64,000 nucleotides of DNA from Plazaster borealis (lineage: Eukaryota; Echinodermata; Asteroidea; Forcipulatida; Labidiasteridae). Where the stretch lies: assembly GCA_021014325.1 (NCBI GenBank), contig CM037459.1, positions 16,022,501 to 16,086,500 of the forward strand, written 5' to 3'. Each line of letters opens with the position of its first letter. Within the stretch, counting starts at the first letter, position 1. This document shows positions 9,992 through 21,850 of this stretch, piece after piece. The notes beneath the pieces are model-generated. The model saw only the letters and a program-made list of their open reading frames with translations. It searched no databases and was not told where the DNA came from. A program made the position numbers and the translations under genes.

Positions 9992-12900
9992 CAGCCGATT
10001 TCACGAAACTTTACGCAACTGCGTAAGTCCACTTGCGCAATGTTTAGTGCGTAAGTTGCGCCACAACGTTTTGATCAATTTCACGAAAGTTACGCCACGT
10101 CTGAAAGTGGCGCAAGGCTGAAAGTTGCGCCACAAAAATGGCACAACTTACGCACTCGATTTTGATGGCGTAAGTCAGTATTTTATTGCGCAAGTTAATA
10201 AACTGCCAATGGCACAACGTGTTTTGCCCGGGTAGGCTGCACTATCCTTTGGCAGGGACGTTATTTCAGTGTGTATCGAAATATGTTGCATTCTGTATTT
10301 CCTTCAGAGGAAACAAAACAAAAAACACGTTCATCAGCAATTGGTTTACAAGTAAGTTTACAATAAGAAAAAACTGTTATTTTGGAGAAAATAAATGTTT
10401 AAATCGGCCACGATTTTAGGGGTCATTAAAACCGGCGTTCGTTGGTTGTAATTGCAACCAAATAATACATTTTCAGAAAACAACTTAGTCTCTCATTATT
10501 TATTTGCTAATCATGAATGCATCGGTTCCGATACACAGATCACCCCTCCCCCCGTGCTTATCATTCAAGAAATCAATCCTATTTTTTTCATTTCACTCAT
10601 AAACTTTATTTGACCTACCAAATTGCATACAAAAAAGACAAGTTAAAATAAATTAATTTAAATTAATTTATTTTAATGAATTTTCCATTTCACTTATAAA
10701 CATTTTGTTTTTCCTTCCACATCTAAATAAAAGTAATAAATTCAACTACACACAAAAAAAGACAAGTTTAAAGAAAACTGTTTAAATGCAATTATATTTA
10801 TTGGAGCAAGATATAGTATAGTTTAATACTTGTTATTGTTCAGAAACCAACAGAAAAAAACAATTCAACCCCCCCCCCCAAAAAAAAAAAAAAAAAAAAA
10901 AAGAAGAAGAAGAAAAGGAAAAAAAGAAGATGAAATGTAAGTAATGGGAATCACAAAGTTTGTCTTTAAAACATTTCAAAAGAATTTTACAAAATATTTG
11001 AAGAAAATGGTCTTTATTTTGTTTAATTAAGTTGACAGGATTTGCTGTTGTCAAAAGGGTGTAGGCCCCTGAAAATGGTCAAACTTACTTGTAATATTGG
11101 TAAACATATTTTGGATTTGTGGGTTTTCTAACTTATAGTTATAACTGAATTATTTAAAACTAACAAGCTTATTAGTCATCTTTGAATATAATCCCATACT
11201 TTGGGGCCCTTAGTTTGATTTCATTAACTAAACTAAGTCTTTGAAACAATCTTCCTGTTTGCTGGGAAAATAACTTTTCGATGACTCTGAGAATGGCACA
11301 CGGAACTCCTTGAACACGACTTCATCTTCTTCTCCATCTCCTTGACATCTCCATCCTCTCATGACATCTAATAAGGGATGTTGTGCTGTATATTGAGTGA
11401 GAAGTAATTCAGGGAAAGAAAAACTTTAATTGAGTTGTCTAAATTCACTGTGCATAATATATTCTACCAAAAAGATAGGTCTCCTTGTTGCACCAAACAA
11501 TTTGTGTTGTTGATTTTCCCATAAGAATATAACTTTCTTGTTAAATGAAAGGGTTTTTTTAAATACTAATTGCAAGTAGTTGAACCTATTATTTGTATTG
11601 AGTTTTCAGAAAAGAGTATTAACAAGTTTTGTTTATTTTTGCCAACAACATTAATCACCCTTTTATTGGTTTAATGTTTTAAAAAAAATGCAGTTATTTA
11701 GTGTACTGAAGATAAACAATGATATAAGTATTGAGATATAAAAATATAAATATTTCCTCTTCACACCTCATGAATAAATAACATGAATAAATAATGTTCC
11801 TCTCCTCTGATATGATGGAAGTCAAAACTCTTTCATGGATATTTTGAAGGAAAACCAAACAAGAAGACACTGGTCCTGTGGTATCAAATCCGACTTGAAT
11901 ACTCTTCATGTTTGGGTACTGTGTTGGTGACATGAATTCAGTTTCCAATGGGTCCCTCTCTTGCGGTTTTGAAGTATAGCTTAATCTAAATATAAAATGA
12001 AAAGATAAACAAAAAATCCTTTAAAAAGGTGATAATGTCAGTGGATACTAGTTGAAAAATTAGTGTGGGATATGGTGATTGGGTTTGTTATAATTAAGCC
12101 CCATTTTCAAACCAGCAATTTCACACACACACACAAAATAATAATTAATTAATTAATCAAAGTTATCGAGTGCAAGGAAACATAAAATAAGGGGGAAAAC
12201 AATTGGCCACAAAGTGACAGCAACATAACACTCAATTATTAAACCTTTTTACAAAAAAACTCAACCATGGTTGAAATTTTGCAATAACAATCGTCGACAT
12301 CTACATGAGAATATTGAGCTACCGAAGTTCCAGAGTTAGCTAGCTACATAGCTAGTGTAGTACATGTAGTACTACGGACTACGTGTACTTGTTTGTAATG
12401 TGTTTTATCACTTGGTATTTTGTACCATAACTATTGTAGTAAAAGTTCTACTCCTTATTAATAATCCCAAAATGTGTATGTTTATGCACGTTATACATGG
12501 TGTCATTGCGTTATACTTCAAACAAAATCAACGGCTAAAAGTCAACGAAGGCCACAGTATTACACAAGGTAAAATTGTTGAGTTTGATACAAACATGGAG
12601 GTAGAATTAGATACGACATGTCCGCACTCGACATGCCAGTCTCTGTGTACACAGACGTATCATCACACGATCCCACCCACGTACACAGTCAAGATCGTCC
12701 TTTCGTCGTCAGTGTTTGTAAATTTTCAACATTTTCCTGTTAAAAATAACGTGAAAAGCAGCGAGTGTTTGATACTATTAATCATTGAACTCTTTAACTA
12801 GTCATTTCTATAAATTCTTACAAACTTACGTGTCCAAATAAGAGTAGTTAGTGGTCCAAGTTGAGCCATCTTATCCAAACACTTCCGTTGACACTTCTCT

Positions 12901-13141
12901 AGACTGCATGAAACATGTTGTTGTCGCCGTGTGCTAAAAAGATCGCGATTTAAAATGGCCGCTCTGTTGCATTTTTCCCATCGGATTCAGGCAACAGTCG
13001 TTGAAAAGGTAGATATAACTTGCGCAGCTAAGTCAAGTTTCGTGAAATGCAACTTAAGGAAGTGGCGCAGCTGCGCAACATTTACATGGCGTAACTTTAC
13101 GACATGGCGCAAGTTACGCACTACTTTCGTGAAATCGGCTG
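9992..13141. mobile_element. Non-coding element with inverted ends starting CAGCCGATTTCACGAAA
   Basis: The left end (9991-10008) and right end (13125-13142) are inverted copies of GCAGCCGATTTCACGAAA. The next 100 bp or so on each side share GCGCAAGTTGCGCC-like blocks in inverted orientation. A 3-bp CTG flanks both ends, a possible target duplication. The 2.8-kb interior is AT-rich, with a poly-C/poly-A run at 10870-10903 and a CA/TAAT microsatellite at 12120-12160, and no transposase. It may be a non-autonomous DNA transposon (Harbinger-like by the 3-bp duplication) or two related MITEs that merely face each other. Confidence 0.5.
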
Positions 13142-13347
13142 CTGGAATAACTCTTAGTAAAAGCATTTGTGTTTTCAATTTGTGTATTATAGGTAACTAA
13201 AATTGAACTTGTTTTACAAGGTTGTGTTTTTTACCAACCAAACACTTACAGTACTGATTGAAAATAAGTAGATCGTGTGCGATAAAACCCACGCCAAACA
13301 TGTTTTAAAAAAAAGTCAAATAGCTGTCGGTATATTAATGTGTGACG
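13142..13347. other. Unassigned AT-rich spacer
   Basis: About 200 bp between the inverted-end element and the tandem duplication. No coding signal and no repeat relationship seen. Confidence 0.4.
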
Positions 13348-14222
13348 CATGCGTGGAGCGCCACGCGCTAAACTTGCAATACCCACGCGACATTTTGCGT
13401 GATTACCCGAGAATGTACGGTGCTTTGATGATGCCTGAATCACCGGCGCCATACATGTACTTTGATGATGCCTGATTCACCGGTGCCATACATGTACATA
13501 CATGTAGTTGATTATTTTGTGTGACTAAATAATGTTCTTTTAAAATGGATTGGGGTCTCATTATAAAAAAGGAGACTCAATGTGTATTTTCATGTCTGTA
13601 GGGTGAAATTAAATGCCAGTCGGTGTCAGCATCTTGTGTCTGTGATTAGGTGTCGGCAACTTGTTTCGGTGATTGGAATTTGGCATTATTTTGCTTCAGT
13701 TGTGATTGGTTATTGTTCAACCATGGTTCAATACCATCCGCGCGTGGCCCACGCGTGGAGCGCCACGCGCTAAACTTGCAATAACCACGCGACATTTTGC
13801 GTGATTACCCGAGAATGAATGGTGCTTTGATGTCGCTCAATTCACCATGTCTATCCCCAGAATGAAGGGTGCTTTGATGTTGTGCAATTCACCGTGATTA
13901 CTGAGATTGAAGGATGCTTTGATGTTGGTGATTCACCGGCGCCATACATGTAGTTGATTATTTTGTGTGTTTGTATAATATTCCTTCGAAATGGATTGGA
14001 ATCTCATCAACAAAATAGACTCCAGGTGTATTTTCATGTCTGTAGTACTATTTGTTGTCAAATTAAATGCCAGTCGGTGTCGGCATCTTGTGTCTGTGAT
14101 TAGGTGTCGGCAACTTGTGTCTGTGATTGGAATTTGATATTTGCTTCAGTTGTGATTGGTTAAAAAATAAGCCCAGACAATGTTCAACCATGGTTCAATA
14201 CCATCCGCGCGTGGCCCACGGG
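13348..14222. repeat. Tandem duplication, two units of about 410-470 bp
   Basis: The block from the GCGTGGAGCGCCACGCG palindrome (about 13350) through CATCCGCGCGTGGCCCACG (about 13755) recurs from about 13752 to 14222. Shared landmarks include CACGCGACATTTTGCGTG, the CACCGGCGCCATACATGTA string, and GTCGGTGTCAGCATC against GTCGGTGTCGGCATC. Unit 2 has an extra degenerate repeat of the GAATG-GTGCTTTGATG motif. No ORF of interest. Confidence 0.7.
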
Positions 14223-14224
14223 TG

Positions 14225-16075
14225 GTTTATCAATAAAAAATTTGCCTGAGTAACGTCCACTGTTTGGCGGAAAAATACTAATATTTGAATTCTCCTTTTT
14301 AGAGCTTACGGATACGGAGGAGCAGGAAAACAACATCACAAATTCAGCTTTAGGCATGAGGCATGCACAAAATGTTGAATAAAAAACCCCCAGATATGTC
14401 GGATTATTTAATAATTATTGATGCTACACGAAAATAAGTTTTGGGTTTAAAAAGTTGAAACTGCCAAGAAGAAAAAACCCACCATCAAATTTGTTCAAGC
14501 CTGCGCTATTCTTGGAAAATTATGGTAGATTGATCAGTTACAACACAAAGGTTTTTGTAACAAAACAACACACATGTGTCACAGCAAAATGTTAGCGGCA
14601 ACGTTCCGTAGCAACACTGTTTGTTACTCAACGGAATCATTTAGGTTAATAAAACAATATTTAAGTTCCAAACATACACGTAAAGGCAGGGTAAAAACTT
14701 AGCTGTCCAATTGTTTTCGAGCCGCACATGTACTTGGAAAAAAAAAGTATGCATTGAAAAGAAAGCCAGTCGGTCAAAGACTCCCGTAGAGTGGCCGTGC
14801 TCCTGTAGGCACCGTCCTCTGACCATGGCAACACTGTTGCTAGGCGGCGTAAGAACCTTTCCAACACTTATGGGTTGTGCCGCAGCAATTATTTCAAAAA
14901 GAAAGCGGTGTAGGCCCCAAATGACAGAAGTCAGACCCACAGAATCAACAAATTACGTCTTTATTTTGACGGAATCGGCAAATTTATTTAAAGGCTTTAC
15001 AATAAAGAAATTCCTAACTCCAGCGGCATCACAAAGGAATCGTGTTTCTCTGAAGATGAACCTCGTTACCCCCCCCCCCCCCCCCAGGGTTGAACGCGGT
15101 TCAACATCCCAAAAAGTGTCAATCACTTGAGGAAAGTATATCGGGGACTTTTTTAAGACGTAAAAACAATTCTTTGGGGGATCAATTTGGGGGAAAACTG
15201 ACAAGTTAATGGAGAATAATTTCCTAAAATGCCCTAATTCAAGTTTTTAAATAATCTCAATTACTATAGCTCTTACTTTTTAAAAGAAAAACTTATTGAA
15301 ACGAAAGTTCGATTTAAGTTATGTCAATTGAAGACAATACCAAAGCAATGTTTGAAACTACTCTTCTTATTATTTGTTGAATAAATTATTGTCTCTGCTT
15401 TTTTAATTTCCCTGATTAAAGATGATATTTTAATTAAATAATTAATTTAATTTTCGAACGAGTTTCATTGAAGGTTTCCTGGTTTATCAATAACAAATTA
15501 GCCTGAGTAACGTCCACTGTTTGGCGGAAAAATACTAATGTTTGAATTCTCCTTGTTAGAGCTTACGGATACGGAGGAGCAGGAAAACAACATCACAAAT
15601 TCAGCTTTAGGCACGAGGCATGCACAAAATGTTGAATAAAAAAAACCCCAGATATGTCGGATTATTTAATAATTATTGATGCTACACGAAAATAAGTTTT
15701 GGGTTTAAAATTTGAGCCGCACAGTAACCTTGAACAAAATAGTATGCATGTAAGAGAAAGCCAGTCGGTCAAAGACTCCCGTAGAGTGGCCGTGCTCCTG
15801 TAGGCACCGTCCTCTGACCATGGCAACACTGTTGCTAGGCGGCGTAATCACCTTTCTAACGCTTATGGGTCTTGCCGCGGCAATTATTTCATAAAAAAAA
15901 GCAGTGTAGGCCCCAAATGACAGAAGTCCTATCCACAGAATCAACAAATTACGTCTTTATTTTGACGGAATCAGCAGATTTTATTTGAAGGCTTTACAAT
16001 AAAGAAACTCCGAACTAGAGCGGCATCACAAAGGAATCATGTTTCTTCGAAGATGAACTCGTTCCCCCCCCCCAG
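14225..16075. repeat. Roughly 1-kb repeat family, two tandem copies (R1-R2-R1-R2)
   Basis: R1 is the block with CGTCCACTGTTTGGCGG (14225-14455 and 15480-15712). R2 begins with GAGCCGCACA or a variant and contains GTTGCTAGGCGGCGTAA and a C-homopolymer (14715-15478 and 15713-16070). A third copy in the order R2-R1 is at 20846-21850. The long C-run at 15068-15087 is length-variable between copies. No coding capacity; probably a satellite-like or non-autonomous element. Confidence 0.65.
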
Positions 16076-16239
16076 GCGGAGAATGGTGATGCAAGCGCAG
16101 AAATTGGCTTGCGGTAAGCAGAGCTATCAATGTTGTGGCATGGACTCTGCATTGAGGATTTCACCCAGACAAGACCCAATTCCTTAAAGCTGAAAATACA
16201 GCTATGAAGAAGCATGTATAAGCATTAAAATCTTGCAAG

Positions 16240-16634
16240 TTAAAGGAACACGTTGCCTTGGATCGGTCGAGTTGGTCTTTGAAAAGCGTTCTATAACCGT
16301 TTGTTATAAAATGCATATATGGCTAGAAAGATGTTGTAAAAGTAGAATACAATGATCTACACAATTTAATATGCCTCGAAATTGCGTGGTTTTCTTTTTA
16401 CCTCGTCGACTAACACGGTCGGCCATTTATGGGAGTCAAATTTTTGACTCCACTAAATGGCCGACTGTGTTGGTTCGCGATGTAAAAGGAAAACCGTGCA
16501 ATTTTGAGTGATACTTGTGTGGATCATTATATTCTACTTTTAAAACATCTTTCTAACCAATGCATTTCATAACAAACGGTTTCAAACGCTTTTATAGACC
16601 AACTCGTCCGATCCAAGGCAACGTGTTCCTTTAA
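16240..16634. mobile_element. MITE with long inverted repeats and TTAA target duplication
   Basis: The 387-bp element (16244-16630) is flanked by TTAA at 16240-16243 and 16631-16634. It begins AGGAACACGTTGCCTTGG and ends in its reverse complement. The two halves pair almost throughout, around the centre at about 16430-16450 (GAGTCAAA-TTTTTGACTC). It has no coding capacity. TTAA duplication is typical of piggyBac- and Kolobok-related elements; the mobilising family is inference. Confidence 0.85.
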
Positions 16635-19197
16635 CGGAAACTTGTAACCTTACAAAGTTGCGTAAAATTTGCATTGCATGCAACTGGTGCCCCACTATTG
16701 TTTGCTTAGTAAATACATTTGCTAAGCAATATTTTCTGCTTTATAACGTCAATTAAATTGGGCCTAAAGCCTATACGCACATCTATCATGTCGCCTGCTG
16801 AGCACAGAAAAGTATTGCTTCACACAAACAGGTGACCAGCCAGAATTACATTATAAAGTTTACATTGTTGTGACTGGTGCCCACTACATTAATATTGCTT
16901 TGCAAAGAAATTTGTCAAGCAGTAGTTTCTTGATGAAATTGGGCCCAGAGTTCACTCGCTGGCGTTTTGATACAATGTATTACTTCACCTGGCAGGACCA
17001 TGTACTGGTGTTAATACGCTGTTTTGACTACTGCACATACCGCACATGCACGTATTATCCACATCCACACACAATTAGATTTCATTATCGATTATTTTGA
17101 GATGGAAATAATCCTTTACATTGTGTGTGAAGTAGCAGGGAATACATCCATTTTGTTACGTTAATAGCACAGTTTTACTACTACATCATGTAGGCGCTAC
17201 GTGCACGTAAAATTTAGACATAGATTCCAAAAACACAATCTCGTCAATGTATTAAGTGAAAATCAGACTTTAAAGCAGGGTCGTTTTTGATTGATGGACG
17301 GACACCAATATAAATGACAGCAACCACTACCACTATACTTTTTCAAATGTTTTATTGAAATGGGTATTCTCCATCTCCATTGATTAAGTCAGCAAAATAT
17401 CCTGCCGGATACATCAACGCATTCAGTGCTAGTGTGTACTATCGTAGTATGAACAATGAATAGCAATGTTTCCTTAAATAACCAGTCGATTACACTCAGT
17501 GGAGCAAGCTCTTAAAATGTGTGGTGGACGGACACAATTTTCCGGGAGGGACGGACACAGTGTGAAAAGTATTTACCAGTTTTGGTATTAAATGCCGAAA
17601 CTGGTATAATTATACGTTTTACATGCTGAAATGATTTTCGTCTCACTAAGACCAAAGCTTGGATTGTCAGCCGATTAAACTGAAAATTACTTGTGTGGTT
17701 GTGCAGAAATGTTGTATTTTTGTTAATCTCCACAGATTCCAAAGAAAAACCTGATCAAAAGATTATTATGGTTTATGTGTTGTTGTTGTTTTTTATTTTT
17801 ATTTATTAATTAAATTAAACATTTATTAAGGTACTTGGATCAAATTTATTAAGGTTTCTGCTGTTTACCCCTCCGTATTTTTTATTGAACTTCATACTTT
17901 TTGTATTTCACATACTTCTTCGATTACAAGTTTGTACTTGGGGCCCTGGGGAACTTGGATGACACGTTTCCAATAATTAATTTCCGTTCTGCAGTAAATT
18001 TTTCATTGTGTCCAAACGAGTCATGACATAATTTTCTGTGGTTGGGGAAATACAGAAATAAGTGCACGAGCATCTTTTTGCATAAATAAAGGTCTCGTGT
18101 GTACGACGGACGACCATGGTTTTCTTGTTCTATTTAAGGTTCAAACAATCTTTGTTTTCAACCTTAATATTTTGTCTTTGTTGTGTTTGTATAGTTAAAT
18201 AATGGAGAAGAATGATAATCATGGAATGTTAAAATTCGGCTTTACTGATCTAAAGAAAAATGACCCAAGAATTTTCTGGACTTGGCTACGTTCCAGTGAT
18301 AATGTTGTAATATATCTGTTTTTTATTTACATTACATAACCTAGTAATTCCCACGCGATAAGGCCATATTGAGCTTAATTATAAACATTCGCGATAAATT
18401 AATGGATTCCACAAAATAAATTAATTATTCCACATGAGATGGAAGAGCAACGCGGCGGGGATTTTCATCTTACTCACTGTTTTACGATACTAACTAGACA
18501 GTTGTTAACTATCCCCCAATACAGTAATGTGTAGGAAATACGAATTGGTTTGCAGCCAGACTATGTTTCATCGGCTCGCATTTTGGTGTTCCACCAATCT
18601 AAAGTGATGCCCCCGCAAAGACAACTGAGGTCTGGATATTATATGAAAGTGGGAAACTTATGAATGATGCGTACACGCATTCATACTCAACGAACGTAAA
18701 TTAACTGATGAACATCTCAACATTATTATTAATATTATTAACAAGTTACTGTTTTTTTCTAGGCGGTTTTAAAGTTACTTGTTTTATTTAATCATCAGCA
18801 TTTATTTTGATTTAAAAAAGAAGTACTTGTCCCAATTATTTTACGCTTTAGTACAGCAGGTTTGGAAAAAGTAATGTAATCATTGGAACATCGTTTTTTT
18901 TTTATCCCACAAAAATTTAAAAAATAGGAAGCATTACTGGTATCACTCCTACGATTGTTTGTATTCCTTCTAGGGATTATTCTCCAGGCATGGACATATT
19001 CACCCCTGATTTTGGGGAACTCAAAAAGGTGAAATAGTGAATATTATATTATTTAAGGACTGCCAAATGAAATTTGCTTATTTCAATGACATTAGATGAT
19101 TAAAAAAGACGTTGAATAAATCTGACAGATTTTATTAGAATAGTTAGATAATTATTGGAATAGTGTTTTCCAACCTTTGCATCTGAATATGAGTGTT
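16635..19197. other. AT-rich unassigned stretch with a diverged direct repeat
   Basis: At 16681-16760 and 16872-16935 a diverged direct repeat (CTGGTGCCCxACT... TTGC) is visible. From 17000 to 19190 I see no domain, RNA gene or clear repeat pair, only short shadow ORFs and homopolymer tracts. Confidence 0.4.
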
Positions 19198-19666
19198 AAT
19201 AAATTATTTGGTTTGCGGTAACACCATGTGTGTATCTACTTGCCAGGTAGAGTTTGTTCTTAGAGAACTGTCTTGCTTAATTCTACTACCGCGGAGTAGA
19301 TTGTTCGGGTGTTCGGGAGACTTCTCAGTTCTGAAAAGAACTGTCTTGTTTATTAACTATTACCTGGGCGGAAGGTATAGAATTAGGCTGGGACTACTAC
19401 TTTAGCTTATAGGATCGTAATTAACTGTACTACCGCGGAGTCAGTTCTTGGATTGGTCTCAACGTTTCGACTAGCTTGCTCTAGTCATCGTCAGGAGACT
19501 GAACAGTCTCCTGACGATGACTAGAGCAAGCTAGTCCGCGGTAGTAGAATTAAGCAAGACAGTTCTCCAAGAACAAACTCTACCTGGCAAGTAGATACAC
19601 ACATGGTGTTACCGCAAACCAAATAATTTATTGATACCTCACCATGCAATGCCTCAAATCCTAAAT
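19198..19666. mobile_element. Foldback element with hammerhead-like core, flanked by a 12-bp direct repeat
   Basis: The left arm (19198-19292) and right arm (19541-19632) are inverted copies of about 95 bp, from AATAAATTATTTGG to CTACTACCGCGG. A second inverted pair of about 32 bp (ACTAGCTTGCTCTAGTC...) meets near 19502. AATATGAGTGTT occurs at 19186-19197 and again at 19666-19677, as a target duplication would. CTACCGCGGAG occurs three times. The CGTTTCGAC...GTCATCGTCAG string is typical of Penelope-like elements. Confidence 0.65.
19464..19494 (-). ncRNA. Hammerhead-ribozyme-like core (Penelope-like element type)
   Basis: On the minus strand: CTGACGA (19494-19488), a hairpin with six Watson-Crick pairs (GACTAG/CTAGTC, 19487-19469), then GAAAC (19468-19464). 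This is the CUGANGA / stem II / GAAA core of the hammerhead. One extra base sits between CTGACGA and the stem, and I cannot identify a stem III partner or cleavage site, so self-cleavage is not shown. An inverted partial copy lacking GAAAC lies at about 19511-19537. Confidence 0.5.
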
Positions 19667-19677
19667 ATGAGTGTTGT

Positions 19678-20462
19678 TTTAAGTTCTATCCCTCCTTTAA
19701 CCACAAGTATTCCATGGCTGACCGAAGCAAGCACATACTGTCAGTTCTGATACTGCGCTCACGTGAGGAATATCACCAGTGTATATTAATGTTCTTGTTC
19801 ACTGTTTTTTACCAGTCATATTTAATGTTTATGTGGAATGTCCACTGTCTCCGCAGAGAAATAAAAATAGTCCAGAAGCAGCAAAATGTCACAGAACAGC
19901 TTTCAAGAATATGTGACGATGAATTATGTTCTTTCAGGATGTCGTTGTCATCACGATATAACAAATTATTATGAAGGCGACGCTCTACTTTCAAGGAGTC
20001 GTCATCCTCAGTTAAGTCATCTCAAGAAGTAATTTAGTGTTTATGATGTCACCATCAACAATATATATATATTTTAGGATCTCAACAAGTTGGATGGCCA
20101 CTCAGTATAGATGGCAGTTCCAATGATAATCAGTAGTTTTATGCCGAGTCTTCTTTTTGTCAACAACAAAGTTAAAAAAAAGAATAAAAAATGTACGATT
20201 ATGCGCATTTAATTATTTAAGTCAAAGAAAGTCTAAGCAACTAAATTTTTTTTTTAAGTACTTAAACAGTCTCCATAAATGGCATGTAAATAAAAAATCA
20301 TGTAAAAAGTAATTAAGTTCCGAAAATACATTGCTTCAGGAAGCAGATAATTTAATAAACTTTCAACCAAGGCACACGCATTTCTGCTGCAGCATTTTTC
20401 AATCCGGCAAGGTTTAAACGTAATTTTATTTTAAAGCGGCTCACTAAACTTGAACAATGTTT
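19678..20462. other. Unassigned spacer
   Basis: Contains an 86-codon open frame (19714-19974, +) with no domain I recognise, and AT-rich DNA. Nothing else supported. Confidence 0.35.
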
Positions 20463-20828
20463 GTGACCCACTCTGTGAAAATGAGTCAGATGTCGCCCAA
20501 TGAATTATTGAGTAATGGACAGTTTAATGTGGAAAATATATTTTAAAATGTATAAAAAACAGAATACAACAATTTTGTGATCATACTTCAGTATAATTTG
20601 TATCCTTTTGCGCGAAATGGTAGTTTAAAACATCACTTTACTTGTAATTCGTTCTTAACAAAAAATGATATACTGGCTAATTTCAAATGGGAGTAACTCA
20701 GCAACGCGATACACCCAAAAAATGAGACATATACCAAATAACTGCTGCTGGTGTGTTCTTTCCAGCCATGCATATAACTCAGTTTTTTAAATTGTCAACA
20801 TCTGACTCATTTTCACAGAGCGGGTCAC
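20463..20828. mobile_element. TIR element of 366 bp (MITE-like)
   Basis: Ends are inverted copies of 31 bp: GTGACCCACTCTGTGAAAAT at 20463 and the matching reverse complement ending at 20828, with one mismatch (ACTCTG against CGCTCTG). The interior is AT-rich and non-coding. No clear target duplication. Confidence 0.65.
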
Positions 20829-20845
20829 ATTTTAGCTAACTAAAT

Positions 20846-21850
20846 ATCCTATGCCTTGAAAGGATAGTCAGTCAGTCAACGACTCCCGCACTATGGACGC
20901 GTTCTTTATTTAGGTACCATACTCTGACCTTAGCAACACTGTTGCTAGGCGGCGTAAGAACCTTTCAAACACTTATGGGCCTTGCCGCAGCAATTATTTC
21001 AAAAAGAAAGCGGTGTAGGCCCACAAATGACTGAAGTCCGATCCACAAAATCAACAAATCACGTCTTTAGTTTGACGGAATCGGCTGATTTATTTGAAGA
21101 CTTTACAATAAAGAAAGTCCGAACCAGAGCGACATCACAAAGGAATCATGTTTCTTTCCCCCCCCCCCTCCCGTCTGAACGCGGTTAAACATACAAAGTG
21201 TTAATCACTACAGGAAAATCTAGCGGGGACTTCTATTGACAGGGCCATTTTTTAAAGGGTTAAATTAAATTATACTTGGGGGATCTACTTCGGGGAAAAA
21301 GACCAGGTAACAGAGAATAGTTTCTTAAAAGGCCCTATTCAAAATATTAAAAATAATCTTAACATAGTCAAGCACTTAAAAGAAAAAAAATTGAATTGAA
21401 AATTCGATTTAAGTTATGTTGTTAATTGAAGACATTTAATTGAACAGTGTTCGAAACGTCCACTATTTATCTCTCAATTAATCTATTATGTGGACTGTAA
21501 ATTATTGTTTCTATTTTTCAGTGGCCCTACTTAAAGATTATAATTTAAATTAAAAAGTTAATTTTTTTTTAGAACGAGTATCATTTAAGGTTAATTTACC
21601 AATTGGGCCTATCTAAATATATATACAATTCATGTAGTTTCATGAGGAACATCCACTGTCTGGCGGCAAAAGAATACAAATATTTCTCATGTTTATATTT
21701 AATATAAAGCTGGTTGGACTTTGCTTAGTATAGAAACCCTGGACGTGAAGCTGGTGATTCTCCTTGCCAAAGCTTACGAATACAAAAGCTCGGAGGAGCA
21801 AAAAAGAAAGAAAAATACATCACAAAGTCAGCTTTTAGGCATGGAAAATT
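20846..21850. repeat. Third copy of the R2-R1 repeat family
   Basis: R2 landmarks (GTTGCTAGGCGGCGTAA at about 20941, C-run at 21158-21170) are followed by R1 landmarks (CATCCACTGTCTGGCGG at about 21649, TCAGCTTTTAGGCATGG at about 21828). The LINE fragment begins where R1 breaks off, so the LINE probably inserted into this repeat. Confidence 0.6.

Noticed and set aside
10833..11054. ORF with poly-F/poly-G tract
   Set aside because: Translation of a homopolymer run (C10-A23-GAA repeats).
12400..12801. 133-codon ORF inside the inverted-end element
   Set aside because: No domain, AT-rich composition and no homologue I can recall; likely chance.
14711..15204. ORFs in both directions over R2
   Set aside because: They cross a C-homopolymer and are not conserved between the three repeat copies.
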